Virus record (IMG/VR): IMGVR_UViG_3300032069_000007
Span: 1-64,000 of that record
Direction: 5' to 3' (one strand)
DNA length: 64,000 nucleotides
Source: a virus
The translations under genes were made by a program, and so were the position numbers. Shown piece after piece: positions 36,401-43,828 of this stretch. Position 1 is the first letter of the stretch, and each line of letters starts with the position of its first letter. A model generated the notes under the pieces. The model made no database searches. It was not told where the DNA came from and saw only the letters and a program-made list of their open reading frames with translations.

Positions 36401-36711
36401 TCTCACAGAAGAAGATGATGCGCGAACAGGCCCGCTTCGCGGTCGATTCTAGCTGCCAGTTCGCGGTACTTGCCGCTCCGCAGGCGATCGGGCGCAATAT
36501 GGAGGCCGCCGGAGTCTTGGTACACGTCACGCTCCCGCCGGACGCCGGGTCGGAGAAGCAGCGGACAGGGCGCGCCTGGCGCGAGGGCCGGCAGGGAGAT
36601 GTGAACGAGACGCTTTTCTATACCGACCAACATCCGTTTGATATGAGCCGCCTGCTGCAACTGAGGCGGACCGCAGGTCCGCTCGCCGCCATATCAGGAG
36701 GCCAACCGTGA
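30409..36711 (+). CDS. Giant polyprotein: RelA/SpoT-like, topoisomerase IB, zinc ribbon, SNF2 helicase; 2100 aa
   Basis: Order: LEKSRVRAYTRRG / TKVQKRP linker; a Ser/Arg-rich part (~60-145) opposite a likely minus-strand gene; a RelA/SpoT-like nucleotidyltransferase (~190-350; ILGGRIITDD, TAEVQVNL). A type IB topoisomerase follows (~420-670), with RVGTEGAETAGEPTYGVTTL, KAFRTLHGSYLAH and catalytic Tyr656 in AKRSYIMP. Next come a zinc ribbon (NQCARCGK...GTSCMK, ~808-839), a charged coiled region and a C-terminal SNF2 helicase with GGGKT (Lys1659), DEAH (1765), MTGTL and QRTGRAWREGR (~2051). VEKS linkers recur. Probably a virion-packaged, processed protein; start ATG 30409. Confidence 0.75.
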   Translation: MAPTETAVKPVLDLHDLEKSRVRAYTRRGSSGQPVQVAEYQTKVQKRPQAPGGPRLTVARQPATRSARSRLASASSMRFPSRRRSAYRTSARTQSASQGERRSTASKEVLPSSSDSTQERQTVSPSKTQYVSSRSGTVRSTPKVIIPRTAAATTSAALSRRISNLESTGNGHEVAKYAAAIAAHLKDAPTPFKGTWEDKRQPTGDIPDLLQLAESAKPNFEASLGRIADRHGGASACRIKQEQTLRTRMRDKGRPADTVTDILGGRIITDDPAHIAPVLRELRELYPVVEDEDKFAHPTSFGYCARHVLVKLPSGLTAEVQVNLRESIEIQDVVSHPIYEELRAPKRRTVEERQALLAKVDEIRGRYAEVLRKATAALGLVVKSLVVRSVAAFQEAKHPRVPQGQRDAEGRTGGEFAPNRTGRYTRKVVTPRGNVVYVYPKRVAQARQSAKFRGMQKLAGKLPTIRTALSQDIRRRDLEERRVCAVAVALIDSLHFRVGTEGAETAGEPTYGVTTLLGDHVRNTDAKIIFQFRGKKGVQWSRELHKPDDPDLASAVEQILSGVGPDERVFRFRGARGLEPLTGYRVEKYLKRWNTTPKAFRTLHGSYLAHSALSQFVSQHRGQRQSRKQVKADIREVCSYVSAELGNTPAIAKRSYIMPEIIRSYIESEGTRVEPDLKMGKSLDVCQLWILANEHGQVRGFLHNATEHVERFADQLAKARVEKSDQEVEKSQLGLPYHLEGGVGSAHRGAKKRLGRRALIVRTGRQPKAAGDPDLSRKIKRIVGVVDTRQYEEIGDTWKPIAGSGTVNQCARCGKDHEVHATVELQDGTHAVVGTSCMKADNMEMALRFEKLDRAARRLRQLEAEKAKYDREVQQYQGALAEVRAMPKPPIEVVIAEDHPWSRYEYRMGEARCWGEKPDDPERRMCVTSNWETKELVKRGIPHGRRPYPLHEFDREIAKVKRRIEAVKAESEVEKSSLSRARKIVTEMYENLSSDATLEFAQDGEWYIVPRIEKAGAATAEPKQKEWWSGAATGDERWITVHPDPGSPENYRHVKVRLRPSGKWHIIAGGTGLEHEEIVPKHKLTPEERERYEERRKKMEGIRKEREKGLERLTEVREQHTSVKAEQMGIAPTLTEDTRRAVEHRAETRAEDAGLTGDDRDRFVARAVHEAETRHHAYVRRAWDRLYYQAHKIAQAEDPELAVGEIAKRHDEEEDRAADEAAGKVESSLREMIGKPASSGEPEAEEPKAEVAIAETERAQPIYRPPKVKPISSVEQAMKIISLEKQSRKMIAEGRKELAKLPEEELSGTGTLEQFQITAELADEQGAMAAAIRSVDDARRASLNSTLVRLADETFRSEEGAYERYGKKRYDIGRAQVTGALDALTGISTRFIGSSFIDRPLVEALGVEAAAMLATREILQKRGRLDLDDVIADMESYHAGEAMRIAQEAVAQHDELEGMRKTVDESSARALVEGGETGRLFSTAQALAFDGELNVDAVRHLGTAIGSLHASATVMAMLRAAKSGKGKLDELKVNITDEGDVALIDRMLHLRGHYKVTHDPETGTTSVLLNPKSLARYMKFAAKEREESDYAKALQNGTAKIDVSAAPEGWKDRYTSPIDRQERDFHWKPIQRRAQEFFLSQCTGDDGGALIDLEVGGGKTIMALGAMGFLRDQGKVQKMLYIAPQESLVGQVLGEVGGFTDWKSNQVRGGARASLDDIRGRYSDPSFVQVVSAPTVGADVRRLEQLGVNPSDFFRELGYDGMVADEAHKLVSGVGGGKNARALRRMRMRYNLAMTGTLVTNAISQPFDLVRWVAGAKVDSRAKILRKYGEVGLGTTAWQDAVNADVRQQVDRHTFHGAGTIKAKLYRNELKVGLSETQRQDLAQAVKADKVRRDEYAKSRPATPEKAEQARRKLDFDRDREVFEILHNRDWKQNDRLREIAKTIKRTVADNPSQKFILVADTDYGLSAIRSVTRMLADLGYGDRTALFASQDASGQAISQKKMMREQARFAVDSSCQFAVLAAPQAIGRNMEAAGVLVHVTLPPDAGSEKQRTGRAWREGRQGDVNETLFYTDQHPFDMSRLLQLRRTAGPLAAISGGQP
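30588..30842 (-). CDS. Possible antisense gene inside the giant polyprotein gene, up to 84 aa
   Basis: On the minus strand, ATG 30842 (or GTG 30830) opens a frame with a natural-looking acidic protein (DRTVPDRELTYWVLDGDTV ... DEAEANRLLAERVAG). The + strand polyprotein frame here reads Ser/Arg-rich low complexity, like an antisense shadow. TATAAT with TG in front (extended -10) sits exactly at the start. GTG 30830, ten bases past the -10, is the most likely start (80 aa). Family not recognised. It is one of only two minus-strand genes in the window. Confidence 0.45.
   Translation of the reverse strand: MTLGVDRTVPDRELTYWVLDGDTVCRSWVESEDEGKTSLDAVERRSPWDADWVRADVLYADLLRDGKRIDEAEANRLLAERVAG
30841..30849 (-). 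promoter_or_regulatory. Extended -10 promoter for the antisense gene
   Basis: Reading the minus strand: TG, one base, TATAAT (30846 to 30841). No good -35 hexamer is found at 16-18 bases. Same style as the promoters of the homing endonuclease genes. Confidence 0.4.
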
Positions 36712-36806
36712 CCGTTCGTGATAGAACGTGCGCGTTCATCCGCGCGGCGATCCGGGCCCACCTGAGACGCTATCGGGCATGGCCGAAGGGGGACAGCGGT
36801 GGCTGA
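36708..36806 (+). CDS. Small basic peptide, 32 aa
   Basis: GTG 36708 overlaps the polyprotein stop (GTGA), with AGGAGG 5' of it, and the frame ends inside the next gene (GTG 36799). The product is MTVRDRTCAFIRAAIRAHLRR... ending KGDSGG. Coupling on both sides argues for translation. Confidence 0.4.
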   Translation: MTVRDRTCAFIRAAIRAHLRRYRAWPKGDSGG

Positions 36807-37071
36807 AACAAAGCACCTATCGGGGCTCATCGCCCATCAGTCGCTCCTCACGCACCGGCTCGCAGGTCGCGAGAAGGACCTCGAGGAGCACATGGACAAG
36901 ATCGAGCAGGCACTCAAAGTCAACGCCGAACGACAAGAAGGTTGCCGACGCCAGGGGAATCCGGAAGAGCTTTCGCGGCTTGTGGCAGACGAGAAGAGGC
37001 TCACGGCTGCTTACCAGCGACTTGCCGAAGTCGTGGGGCGCATTCATATCGCCCCAGTGAACGAGGAGTGA
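36799..37071 (+). CDS. Coiled-coil hypothetical protein, 90 aa
   Basis: GTG 36799 lies behind AGGGGGACAGCG. A helical protein with a heptad-like pattern (HRLAGREKDLEEHMDKIEQALKVNAE), probably oligomeric. Sits between two polyprotein genes; family unknown. Confidence 0.5.
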   Translation: MAETKHLSGLIAHQSLLTHRLAGREKDLEEHMDKIEQALKVNAERQEGCRRQGNPEELSRLVADEKRLTAAYQRLAEVVGRIHIAPVNEE

Positions 37072-37077
37072 TAAACA

Positions 37078-37416
37078 ATGTTGATGCTTATGCTAAGCAA
37101 GGAAGAGCGGTCTGCCCTGATGCGGCAAGTAACCGAGCGGATGCGGACCGTCGTCAAGGACTATCGCCGGACGCACAACATCACTCAAGCTCGACTTGCA
37201 CGCCAACTTGATTGTGGGAGTCCCGCCGTGATTGGCAACTACGAGAACGGCAAAACTATTCCCCATTTCTTCACGCTGACCCAACTGTTTCTGGTGTGCG
37301 TACAGAATGCCCCGGAAGATGTCCTCGACATGATGAGGCGTCTGGGTTTGCCGGTCGACGAGGCCCTAGTAGAGATCCGATCGGGAAGGGGGGTCCCCGA
37401 ATGCCAGCGTGGTTGA
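37078..37416 (+). CDS. XRE-type helix-turn-helix regulator, 112 aa
   Basis: Residues 34-65 show the HTH_3 pattern ITQARLARQLDCGSPAVIGNYENGKTIP. The N-terminal helix is Met/Leu-rich. GAGGAG lies 5' of ATG 37078. A regulator inside a structural/enzyme cassette is unusual; it may control late expression, or be an N-terminal module co-translated with the next gene, whose ATG (37401) overlaps its end. Confidence 0.72.
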   Translation: MLMLMLSKEERSALMRQVTERMRTVVKDYRRTHNITQARLARQLDCGSPAVIGNYENGKTIPHFFTLTQLFLVCVQNAPEDVLDMMRRLGLPVDEALVEIRSGRGVPECQRG

Positions 37417-40349
37417 GAGCGGAAGACGAAGATAAGTGGGATAAGGCGAAGGCGGCGGCAAAGGAGTCCTATCCGGACATGAAGGAAGACGATGACCGCT
37501 ACTGGGCTATCGTCACATCCATATTCAAGAAGATCGGAGGCAAGGCCGGAAAGAAGTCGCTTGCCGCGCCGACGATGGTGGTCGCCGTCGGGGGGTATGA
37601 TCCGCTGTTCAAGTCCGAGCGGCCATCGGTTACCGAACAGGGCGATAAGTTGTACATCCGCACCCCGTACCACACTGGCTTCATAGGCGACATCAGGGAC
37701 ATTCCCGGTCGGAGATGGGATCCGGACCGCAAGGTCTGGATCGTCGGCAAGGAGCACAGAGAACGGGTCGACGGCATCATAGGCAAGCATTTCCGGGAAG
37801 AGGAGCACCCGCGCGCTCCTGCTGGCCTGCCCGAAGGTGGCCAATTTGTACCCAAGGAGGGCATTGGGGCCAAGGGCCAACAACAAGCACAACCGTCGGG
37901 GGGCACGGTCGAGGGGGCGAAGGAGCCACCCACGCAGAAACAACTGGACTATATGGGCAAGTTGGTTGCGGAGCTAAGACAGGATTTGACCGATCGGCGG
38001 TTTAGTCCGCCGACGTACAATCACGGCCCGTTGCCGTTTGAGAAGCAAGCAATCCTCAATCTAAGCGATGCCTTAGAGGCGCGGCAACCTTCCCAGAGGC
38101 TTATCGAATACATCGACCGCCGATTAGCCAGCAGTCTCTTGGAGGCTATCGAATCTATGCACGACATGCCAAGGCGGCAAGCCTCCCTCGTGATCGACGC
38201 ACTCCGCAGTGGTTCCCTCCGCCAACTCGCCCAAGCGGTTGCGAACACACCGGGTTATTCGGAGGAGGCGTTTGAGGGCGCTAAGCGACGGCTCGACGCT
38301 CGCAGCGTCGACATCGTGAAGGAACTGGCCCAAGAACTCGGGGTTACGTTGACTCCGAGTGATGCTCAGCCCAGTAAGTCCTTGCGCCTCGTGCTCAAGG
38401 GGCAGTTATTCGGAACGGGCGTCCCGACCATCTACATAGTCCGCCACGGCAAGACCCACATGAACGGGGAGGGTGAACAGCCGGATCTCGTCCGCGGCTG
38501 GCTCGACCCACCGCTCGACGAAAAGGGCAAAGATGAGGCGAATAGGCTCGCAAAGGTCTTCGATTCAGTCCCGCTCACCAAGGTGTACACTTCCGATCTC
38601 AAACGATCAGAGGAGACCGCCAAGGTAATAGCTGCCGAGACGTCTGCGCCCATAGAGGTCTCTAGGGCCTTCCGGCCCTGGAACCTTGGCCGTCTTCAGG
38701 GATCCAGCTCCAGGCAGTCCACGCCCACCATCCGAAAGTTCGCAGGACAGAATCCCACTACTCCCGTGCCAGATGGCGAGTCCTTCGAGGACTTCAAACA
38801 CCGTTTCTTGGATGGCCTCAAGGGGCTAATGGACGATCTGGAGTCCGGGAAACCGCGCAGCGTCGTTATCGTGACCCACTATCGCAACCTGAAGCTCGCA
38901 CACGCCTGGGCCGCCGATGGCGGCAAGGCCGAGAAGGTCGACGTGAAGACTTTCCTCGCTGACGATATGCCGACCGGATATATCGGCAAGCTAACCTACG
39001 AAGGCGGCAAGTGGCATTTCGGAGCTGCGGAGGCGCAGATAGACGGAGCGATGCCCGAGGCCAAGAAATCTGTTTGCGGAACATTGGTAGTCGTTCTTCC
39101 TTCCAAGCGTGCGCCGGGTCCTCGGTTGGTGCTGAAGGGCCACAAGTTGCACTACCAGACGGACTTCCAGGGGATCTCCGTGTCCGTTGAGAATCGCAAG
39201 GGCAGCATCCGCCGGGGCAAGCAGAAAGGTGGCAAGGAGTGGGAAATGAAGATGTTCTACCTGTACGGCCGGATCCCGTACACCAAGGGCAAGGACGGCG
39301 AGGCCGTTGACTGCTTCATCGGCCCAAACAAGGAAAGCCAGAAGGTCTTCGTTATTCACCAGCGGACGCCAGACGGCAAGCACTATGATGAGGACAAGTG
39401 CATGCTCGGGTTTGACGATGAGGAGCACGCCCGCGACGCTTTTCTGGCGCACTACGACTCACAGAAGTTCCTCGGCGAGATCACGGAGATGGGCATTGAC
39501 AAGTTCAAGGAGAAGCTCAGTGAGACCCGCGAGTCCCCTAAGATGATAAAGAGTTTGCCGCAGCAGATCATCGTCCAGAAGTGGCGCAAGATAAAAGTCA
39601 AGGATGGCTTGACCATTCGAGTCCCTGGGGGGCCGCCAGTGGCGCCCAAGGGCAAATGCTATAAGCTAGTCATCGCTGAGGGCGCGGCGATTCAATGCTT
39701 CGCCCGGAAGGCTGATGCGGCGCGAGCGGCCAGGAAGATGAACGGCCAGGACCTGTGCGGCTTCTCATACGTGGACATCCCGACGTACCCGGACGGCAGA
39801 AAGGTTCGGGTCCACAAAGCGTGGCCGGAAGGGTCCCGTGTAGGAAGTTCCAAGGATGTCCACCGGGCCCTAAAGGAGATGGGGCACGAGGTCATCACTG
39901 GCAAGGGCGGGTTTCACATCAGGGGCAAGGGTTTTGTCTCGCTCGCCCAAGCGCGCAGGATGACCGGGATAAAGGCACCCAAGCGGAACTTTCGCGGGAG
40001 GATCGGGCCGTACGGGGATCTGGCCTGGGTAGCGGCGATCAACAGGGTCCGGGTCGGCAAGGCGCTGGATAACCCAATTCCCGTTGTGTTGGTCGAGAAA
40101 AGCGACAAGACTGAGGGCATGACGATCCGCATAAAGCACCTTACGCCGGAACAGAAGGAGCGCATCGCGAACTTGATGGGTCCCTGGCAGTGGATGGGCC
40201 ACGTTGGGACATCGCGGCCAACGGTGTTCTTCGCCGATGGGGACCGCGACTTTGGTCCGCAGGTCGAGGTAGACGGAGCACGGGTTGGAGGATTAACCCC
40301 AGATCTCGGCAAGCAGTACGAGGCGCACAAGGGCGTATTCGAGGTTTAG
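37401..40349 (+). CDS. Polyprotein: HARP-like, histidine phosphatase, phage pyrophosphatase domain; 982 aa
   Basis: ATG 37401. Residues 1-50 are the small PAWLRAEDEDKWDKAK module. A HARP-like strand pair (RRWDPDRKVWIV) covers about 80-120. A HPRAPAGLPEGGQF linker (~136) follows, then a helical region. The histidine phosphatase (phosphoglycerate-mutase-like) has RHGK (His349), TSDLKRSEETA and IVTHYRN. The inorganic-pyrophosphatase-like phage domain (~587-713) has ISVENRKGSIRRG, DCFIGPN and DEDKCMLGFD. A further helical region ends the protein, with VEKSDKTEGM. Likely packaged and processed; substrates are unknown. Confidence 0.72.
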   Translation: MPAWLRAEDEDKWDKAKAAAKESYPDMKEDDDRYWAIVTSIFKKIGGKAGKKSLAAPTMVVAVGGYDPLFKSERPSVTEQGDKLYIRTPYHTGFIGDIRDIPGRRWDPDRKVWIVGKEHRERVDGIIGKHFREEEHPRAPAGLPEGGQFVPKEGIGAKGQQQAQPSGGTVEGAKEPPTQKQLDYMGKLVAELRQDLTDRRFSPPTYNHGPLPFEKQAILNLSDALEARQPSQRLIEYIDRRLASSLLEAIESMHDMPRRQASLVIDALRSGSLRQLAQAVANTPGYSEEAFEGAKRRLDARSVDIVKELAQELGVTLTPSDAQPSKSLRLVLKGQLFGTGVPTIYIVRHGKTHMNGEGEQPDLVRGWLDPPLDEKGKDEANRLAKVFDSVPLTKVYTSDLKRSEETAKVIAAETSAPIEVSRAFRPWNLGRLQGSSSRQSTPTIRKFAGQNPTTPVPDGESFEDFKHRFLDGLKGLMDDLESGKPRSVVIVTHYRNLKLAHAWAADGGKAEKVDVKTFLADDMPTGYIGKLTYEGGKWHFGAAEAQIDGAMPEAKKSVCGTLVVVLPSKRAPGPRLVLKGHKLHYQTDFQGISVSVENRKGSIRRGKQKGGKEWEMKMFYLYGRIPYTKGKDGEAVDCFIGPNKESQKVFVIHQRTPDGKHYDEDKCMLGFDDEEHARDAFLAHYDSQKFLGEITEMGIDKFKEKLSETRESPKMIKSLPQQIIVQKWRKIKVKDGLTIRVPGGPPVAPKGKCYKLVIAEGAAIQCFARKADAARAARKMNGQDLCGFSYVDIPTYPDGRKVRVHKAWPEGSRVGSSKDVHRALKEMGHEVITGKGGFHIRGKGFVSLAQARRMTGIKAPKRNFRGRIGPYGDLAWVAAINRVRVGKALDNPIPVVLVEKSDKTEGMTIRIKHLTPEQKERIANLMGPWQWMGHVGTSRPTVFFADGDRDFGPQVEVDGARVGGLTPDLGKQYEAHKGVFEV

Positions 40350-40352
40350 AGA

Positions 40353-40550
40353 ATGCCAATGCCGAGCCGACACGTTTGCGCCGGATGCCGTCATCTTCGC
40401 GAGTGGCCCCGTTGCGCGGCTTTTCCAGGGGGCATACCGCAGGAGATACAGCGGCAGGAACACTTTCACATCGCGCCCTATCCGGGCGATCGAGGAATAC
40501 ACTTTGAGCGGAACAAAGAGATCAGGCATGAGAACCGAAGAGCTGCGTAA
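40353..40550 (+). CDS. Small Cys-rich protein, 65 aa
   Basis: ATG 40353 directly follows the previous stop. CAGCRHLREWPRCAAFPGGIP and HIAPYPGDRGIHFE match a small conserved bacterial/phage family with CxxC...C and a PGDxGIxFE tail. It probably binds a metal. It overlaps the next gene's start. Function unknown. Confidence 0.6.
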   Translation: MPMPSRHVCAGCRHLREWPRCAAFPGGIPQEIQRQEHFHIAPYPGDRGIHFERNKEIRHENRRAA

Positions 40551-43296
40551 GAGCCACGTCAAAGGCCACTGGCGCAAGACGGGGAGGGGCAACAGGGTCT
40601 ACGTCCGCCCTTACGACACTAAGGTTCAGAAGAAGCCGACAGAAGGAGCCGGGCGCCCGAATTACCCCCGAATTAGCCCCGAATTACCCCCGAGTGCCCT
40701 CGCCCATCCGGAAATGGCCGCGGCCGTCGCCGCACCAGTCCTAGAACGCACCGGCCTGCTCGATGAGAACAAGAAGTACCGCCTGGCCTACAACGCCGAT
40801 GCCGGCATGATGTGGACCTTGCTCAGGCAGCAGCACTACAAATTCCCCGTTGCGGCCGCCGGGACAATTCGTGAGACCCTTCAGAACTCGCTGGACGCCA
40901 TTCGGAAGCGGATCGACGCCGGGGAGATAACCGAAGGTCGGTATTCGGTCACCTGGGACCCTGACGAGGATCGCCCCGGCTTCGGCAAGCTCACCATCGA
41001 GGATAACGGCGGCGGGATGGGAATAGACCAGATTCAGGATCTTTACCTGACGGCTGGCGGTTCCGGCAAGCGCGGAGACAAAGGCACTCTCGGCGGTTTC
41101 GGAGTTGCCAAGGTCATCATACTCGGCACGGTTGCGACGTCCGAGGCTGAACTCCTTGATGACCAGAAGGGAAAGACTGGCCGCTGGACGCTCGAGAGCC
41201 GCGACTACCGGATCACGAGCGATATGATGGGCCGGGCGGACATTCGCGGCAAGGAACTGAAGACTGACAGTTACCTCGATGGTCTGAAGCTGACCTTCGA
41301 GGGGTTCATCCAGGGTATGGACAAGTGGGGGGCAGATCAGGCCCTCAAGCAAGCCATCGAGCTAAGCGAGTTCCCCGACGACGTGAAAGTGACGTTCAAC
41401 GGGACCGAACTGCCATCGAAGTTGACGCTCTCTCCCGAAAACGAAAGCCCGTACAGTCTCCCGGAGGTGAAGGGCAACACGGTCGCATTGCACTGGGTTG
41501 CTGATGACAGGCTGTATGGCCTACAGACGGCCGTCCGCTTTTGCAAGGGCGACCAGAAGTTGTTTCAGTTCGTGGAGTCGCGAGGCGGCCCGATCGCTGG
41601 CTGGCTCGTAGTAGACGTCACGACACCTCACGCGCCAGCCGATGACGACTATCCCTTCAACACTGCGCGGTGCGCGCTGTCCTCAGAGATGAGAGAAGCG
41701 GTCAACGCCGTCGTGCAACATTACATCGCGGACCCGCTCTCGGCGACACTGCCCCCGCCGGACTACCAGAACGTCATGCGCATCTCCGCACACGACCGCC
41801 GGAACACGACAGGTCGGACAATTGTGCTCCGCGGCGAGAAGGGCCACCCCCTGACCGATTACGATTGGAAGAAGCACCAGACTGTTGTCAAACTGTGGGG
41901 CGATTTGGTCGAATCACTCTACAGGCAGGCGGGATATGAGGCGATGCCGGAGGTCGGGATCGACACACAAGAAGAACACGATGCCTGTCACATGAGCAAC
42001 CCGGACGGCACGTACGAGATCCTCCTGAATCCAGAGCACTTTCCAGAGCATTCCGAACCGATCACGCAGGCATTCTGGCTCAGGGACACCCTGATCCACG
42101 AAATGACGCACCGTAAGCGGCACGAGCACGACGAGTTCTTCGCAGCAGAAGAGAATTTGCTTCGCCATCGCCTCTCGGACCCGGAGGTGCTGGCCCGGAC
42201 GTTCGCGGCGCTGGCGCCGTTAGGCGACATAGGGTTCAAACTGCCGGAATCGCGGCGGGAGGCGGGGGAAGCACTTTATCGCGGACAGGCGGAGGGGTTT
42301 TATCCTAACGGGGTGTTCACGAACTACGAGGGTCATATTCGCCAGGAGCTGGCCGACCTCTACGAGGACTACAAGCATGACCTGCCAGCACCGACAGAGG
42401 AAGAGGACCTGACCTACAGCCTCCAGTTCGACCCCGGATACGAGGTGGACCCCCTCCGTGGACCGAGGCTGTTCACGCAGGATTGGTGGCAGAAGTGGTT
42501 CGAGTACCAAAAGGCGGACGACCTGTACCAAAACCCAAGCAGCGACAAGGCCAGAGCGATCATCCGGCGGGGGTTGCTGTACGGACTCGCGCTGCTCGTA
42601 GCCGGGGCGCAAGAAAGGTACAGAGCGCTGGAGGAGGGCATGCAAGACATTCCAATGGCGCAGAGGAATGCGGCGCAAGAGTCGGATCCCAAGGGCTACT
42701 ATCACCATCGCCTTGCGACGTTGCAACTTCACGCGAGAACCGCAGATGTTTGGAGGAGCTACTTTCAGACCCTCCCGGCGAAGGTCGCCAGGCTACTCAT
42801 GATCGAGCCAACCGTATTCGCCAAGCCGGAACCGCTGGGCACTGCCCGCCAAGCTACCCGGGCGCTCGTCGAGTCGGCGGCCGAGAAGGTGAGCGATCTC
42901 TTCTGGCGCAAATCAACAACGGCCAGCGACCCGCAAAAGTCCGACCTCTGGGATGAGGCACACCGCGCTGTGCAGCCAGGGAATTGGCGCTGGGCAGACA
43001 AGATGGAGACGTTCTCTTGGCTTGAGAAGACTGGCCTGGTCGGTGCTGACAATGCTGATCTGGTAGTCGAATACTTCCACGGGCTGGCGGGCGCCGCTGA
43101 CCTGCGTGCGCGAGATCACGAAAGCCAGCAGAGCAAGGCCGAGGCGCTGGCTTACAAGGCGACGGCGGATGCGATCGCCCTGGCCTGCCGAGGCAAATCG
43201 CCAGGCCGGACCGAAGACAAGCAGCCCGTGCTTTTCTCTCTGGGTCCATTGCCAGCCTTGTTCGGCTTGAATGAGGAAGCAGAGAGGGCAGACTGA
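40528..43296 (+). CDS. GHKL ATPase fused to HExxH metallopeptidase, 922 aa
   Basis: After the KSHVKGHWRKTGRG...TKVQKKP linker, residues 90-400 form a GHKL (gyrase/Hsp90/MutL-like) ATPase. Its motifs are the N-box RETLQNSLDAIRKR, G1 IEDNGGGMGIDQI and lid TAGGSGKRGDKGTLGGFGVAK. Residues ~500-560 hold a zinc-peptidase motif, HEMTH (His524, Glu525, His528), inside LRDTLIHEMTHRKRHEHDEFF. The C-terminal third is helical. It may cut or remodel proteins after ejection or during assembly. ATG 40528; TTG 40504 is an alternative. Confidence 0.72.
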   Translation: MRTEELRKSHVKGHWRKTGRGNRVYVRPYDTKVQKKPTEGAGRPNYPRISPELPPSALAHPEMAAAVAAPVLERTGLLDENKKYRLAYNADAGMMWTLLRQQHYKFPVAAAGTIRETLQNSLDAIRKRIDAGEITEGRYSVTWDPDEDRPGFGKLTIEDNGGGMGIDQIQDLYLTAGGSGKRGDKGTLGGFGVAKVIILGTVATSEAELLDDQKGKTGRWTLESRDYRITSDMMGRADIRGKELKTDSYLDGLKLTFEGFIQGMDKWGADQALKQAIELSEFPDDVKVTFNGTELPSKLTLSPENESPYSLPEVKGNTVALHWVADDRLYGLQTAVRFCKGDQKLFQFVESRGGPIAGWLVVDVTTPHAPADDDYPFNTARCALSSEMREAVNAVVQHYIADPLSATLPPPDYQNVMRISAHDRRNTTGRTIVLRGEKGHPLTDYDWKKHQTVVKLWGDLVESLYRQAGYEAMPEVGIDTQEEHDACHMSNPDGTYEILLNPEHFPEHSEPITQAFWLRDTLIHEMTHRKRHEHDEFFAAEENLLRHRLSDPEVLARTFAALAPLGDIGFKLPESRREAGEALYRGQAEGFYPNGVFTNYEGHIRQELADLYEDYKHDLPAPTEEEDLTYSLQFDPGYEVDPLRGPRLFTQDWWQKWFEYQKADDLYQNPSSDKARAIIRRGLLYGLALLVAGAQERYRALEEGMQDIPMAQRNAAQESDPKGYYHHRLATLQLHARTADVWRSYFQTLPAKVARLLMIEPTVFAKPEPLGTARQATRALVESAAEKVSDLFWRKSTTASDPQKSDLWDEAHRAVQPGNWRWADKMETFSWLEKTGLVGADNADLVVEYFHGLAGAADLRARDHESQQSKAEALAYKATADAIALACRGKSPGRTEDKQPVLFSLGPLPALFGLNEEAERAD

Positions 43297-43547
43297 TGGT
43301 TGCCGGAAGCAGTCTAAGAGGTCTCAGGCCCGTACCGGGGGCACCGGGCCTGGACTGGGCGCGAATGGAAGTGTTTGAGGGCTGGCTCGTGTTTATCACG
43401 GACCAGATGAACTATGTCCAGTTCTTTGTCCCAATGGTCGCCGTACCCTCTGCGAGGTCTGTAGAATTCGCGGACGGCCTCGATTGGTGCCCGCCAGACG
43501 CCGTGACCACCGTGCTCGCTGAGTTGAGAAGGGAAGTGCTGAATTGA
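43296..43547 (+). CDS. Hypothetical protein, 83 aa
   Basis: ATG 43296 overlaps the upstream stop by one base (TGATG). A small alpha/beta protein with WLVFITDQMNYVQFFVPMVAVPSA. Its stop overlaps the TTG of the next gene. No family recognised. Confidence 0.5.
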   Translation: MVAGSSLRGLRPVPGAPGLDWARMEVFEGWLVFITDQMNYVQFFVPMVAVPSARSVEFADGLDWCPPDAVTTVLAELRREVLN

Positions 43548-43828
43548 CTGTACAATATGACACTCCACCGGACATGATGCCGGAGATCAACCGCCTTCTG
43601 GTGCTCGCCGTCGGGTCGGTGAGGAGGGCGCATTTCGCGCAGGTGTTCCGGGCCGAGGTCGGGCCGCTGTTCGAGGGCCTGTCGAGCCTCCGGTACGACC
43701 AGATCGAGGAAGCGTTCCTGGACCAGATGGAGGCGGCATTCGACCTAGCTGGCAGTGTGCGGGATGCCTTTCAACTTAGAGATCGATTGACAGCGGAGAG
43801 TGACCCACAAGATGGCAACCGTGGTTAA
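43544..43828 (+). CDS. Helical hypothetical protein, 94 aa
   Basis: TTG 43544 overlaps the upstream TGA. Mostly helical and acidic (SLRYDQIEEAFLDQMEAAFDLAGSV). Overlaps the start of the intein-bearing helicase. Family unknown. Confidence 0.5.
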   Translation: MTVQYDTPPDMMPEINRLLVLAVGSVRRAHFAQVFRAEVGPLFEGLSSLRYDQIEEAFLDQMEAAFDLAGSVRDAFQLRDRLTAESDPQDGNRG

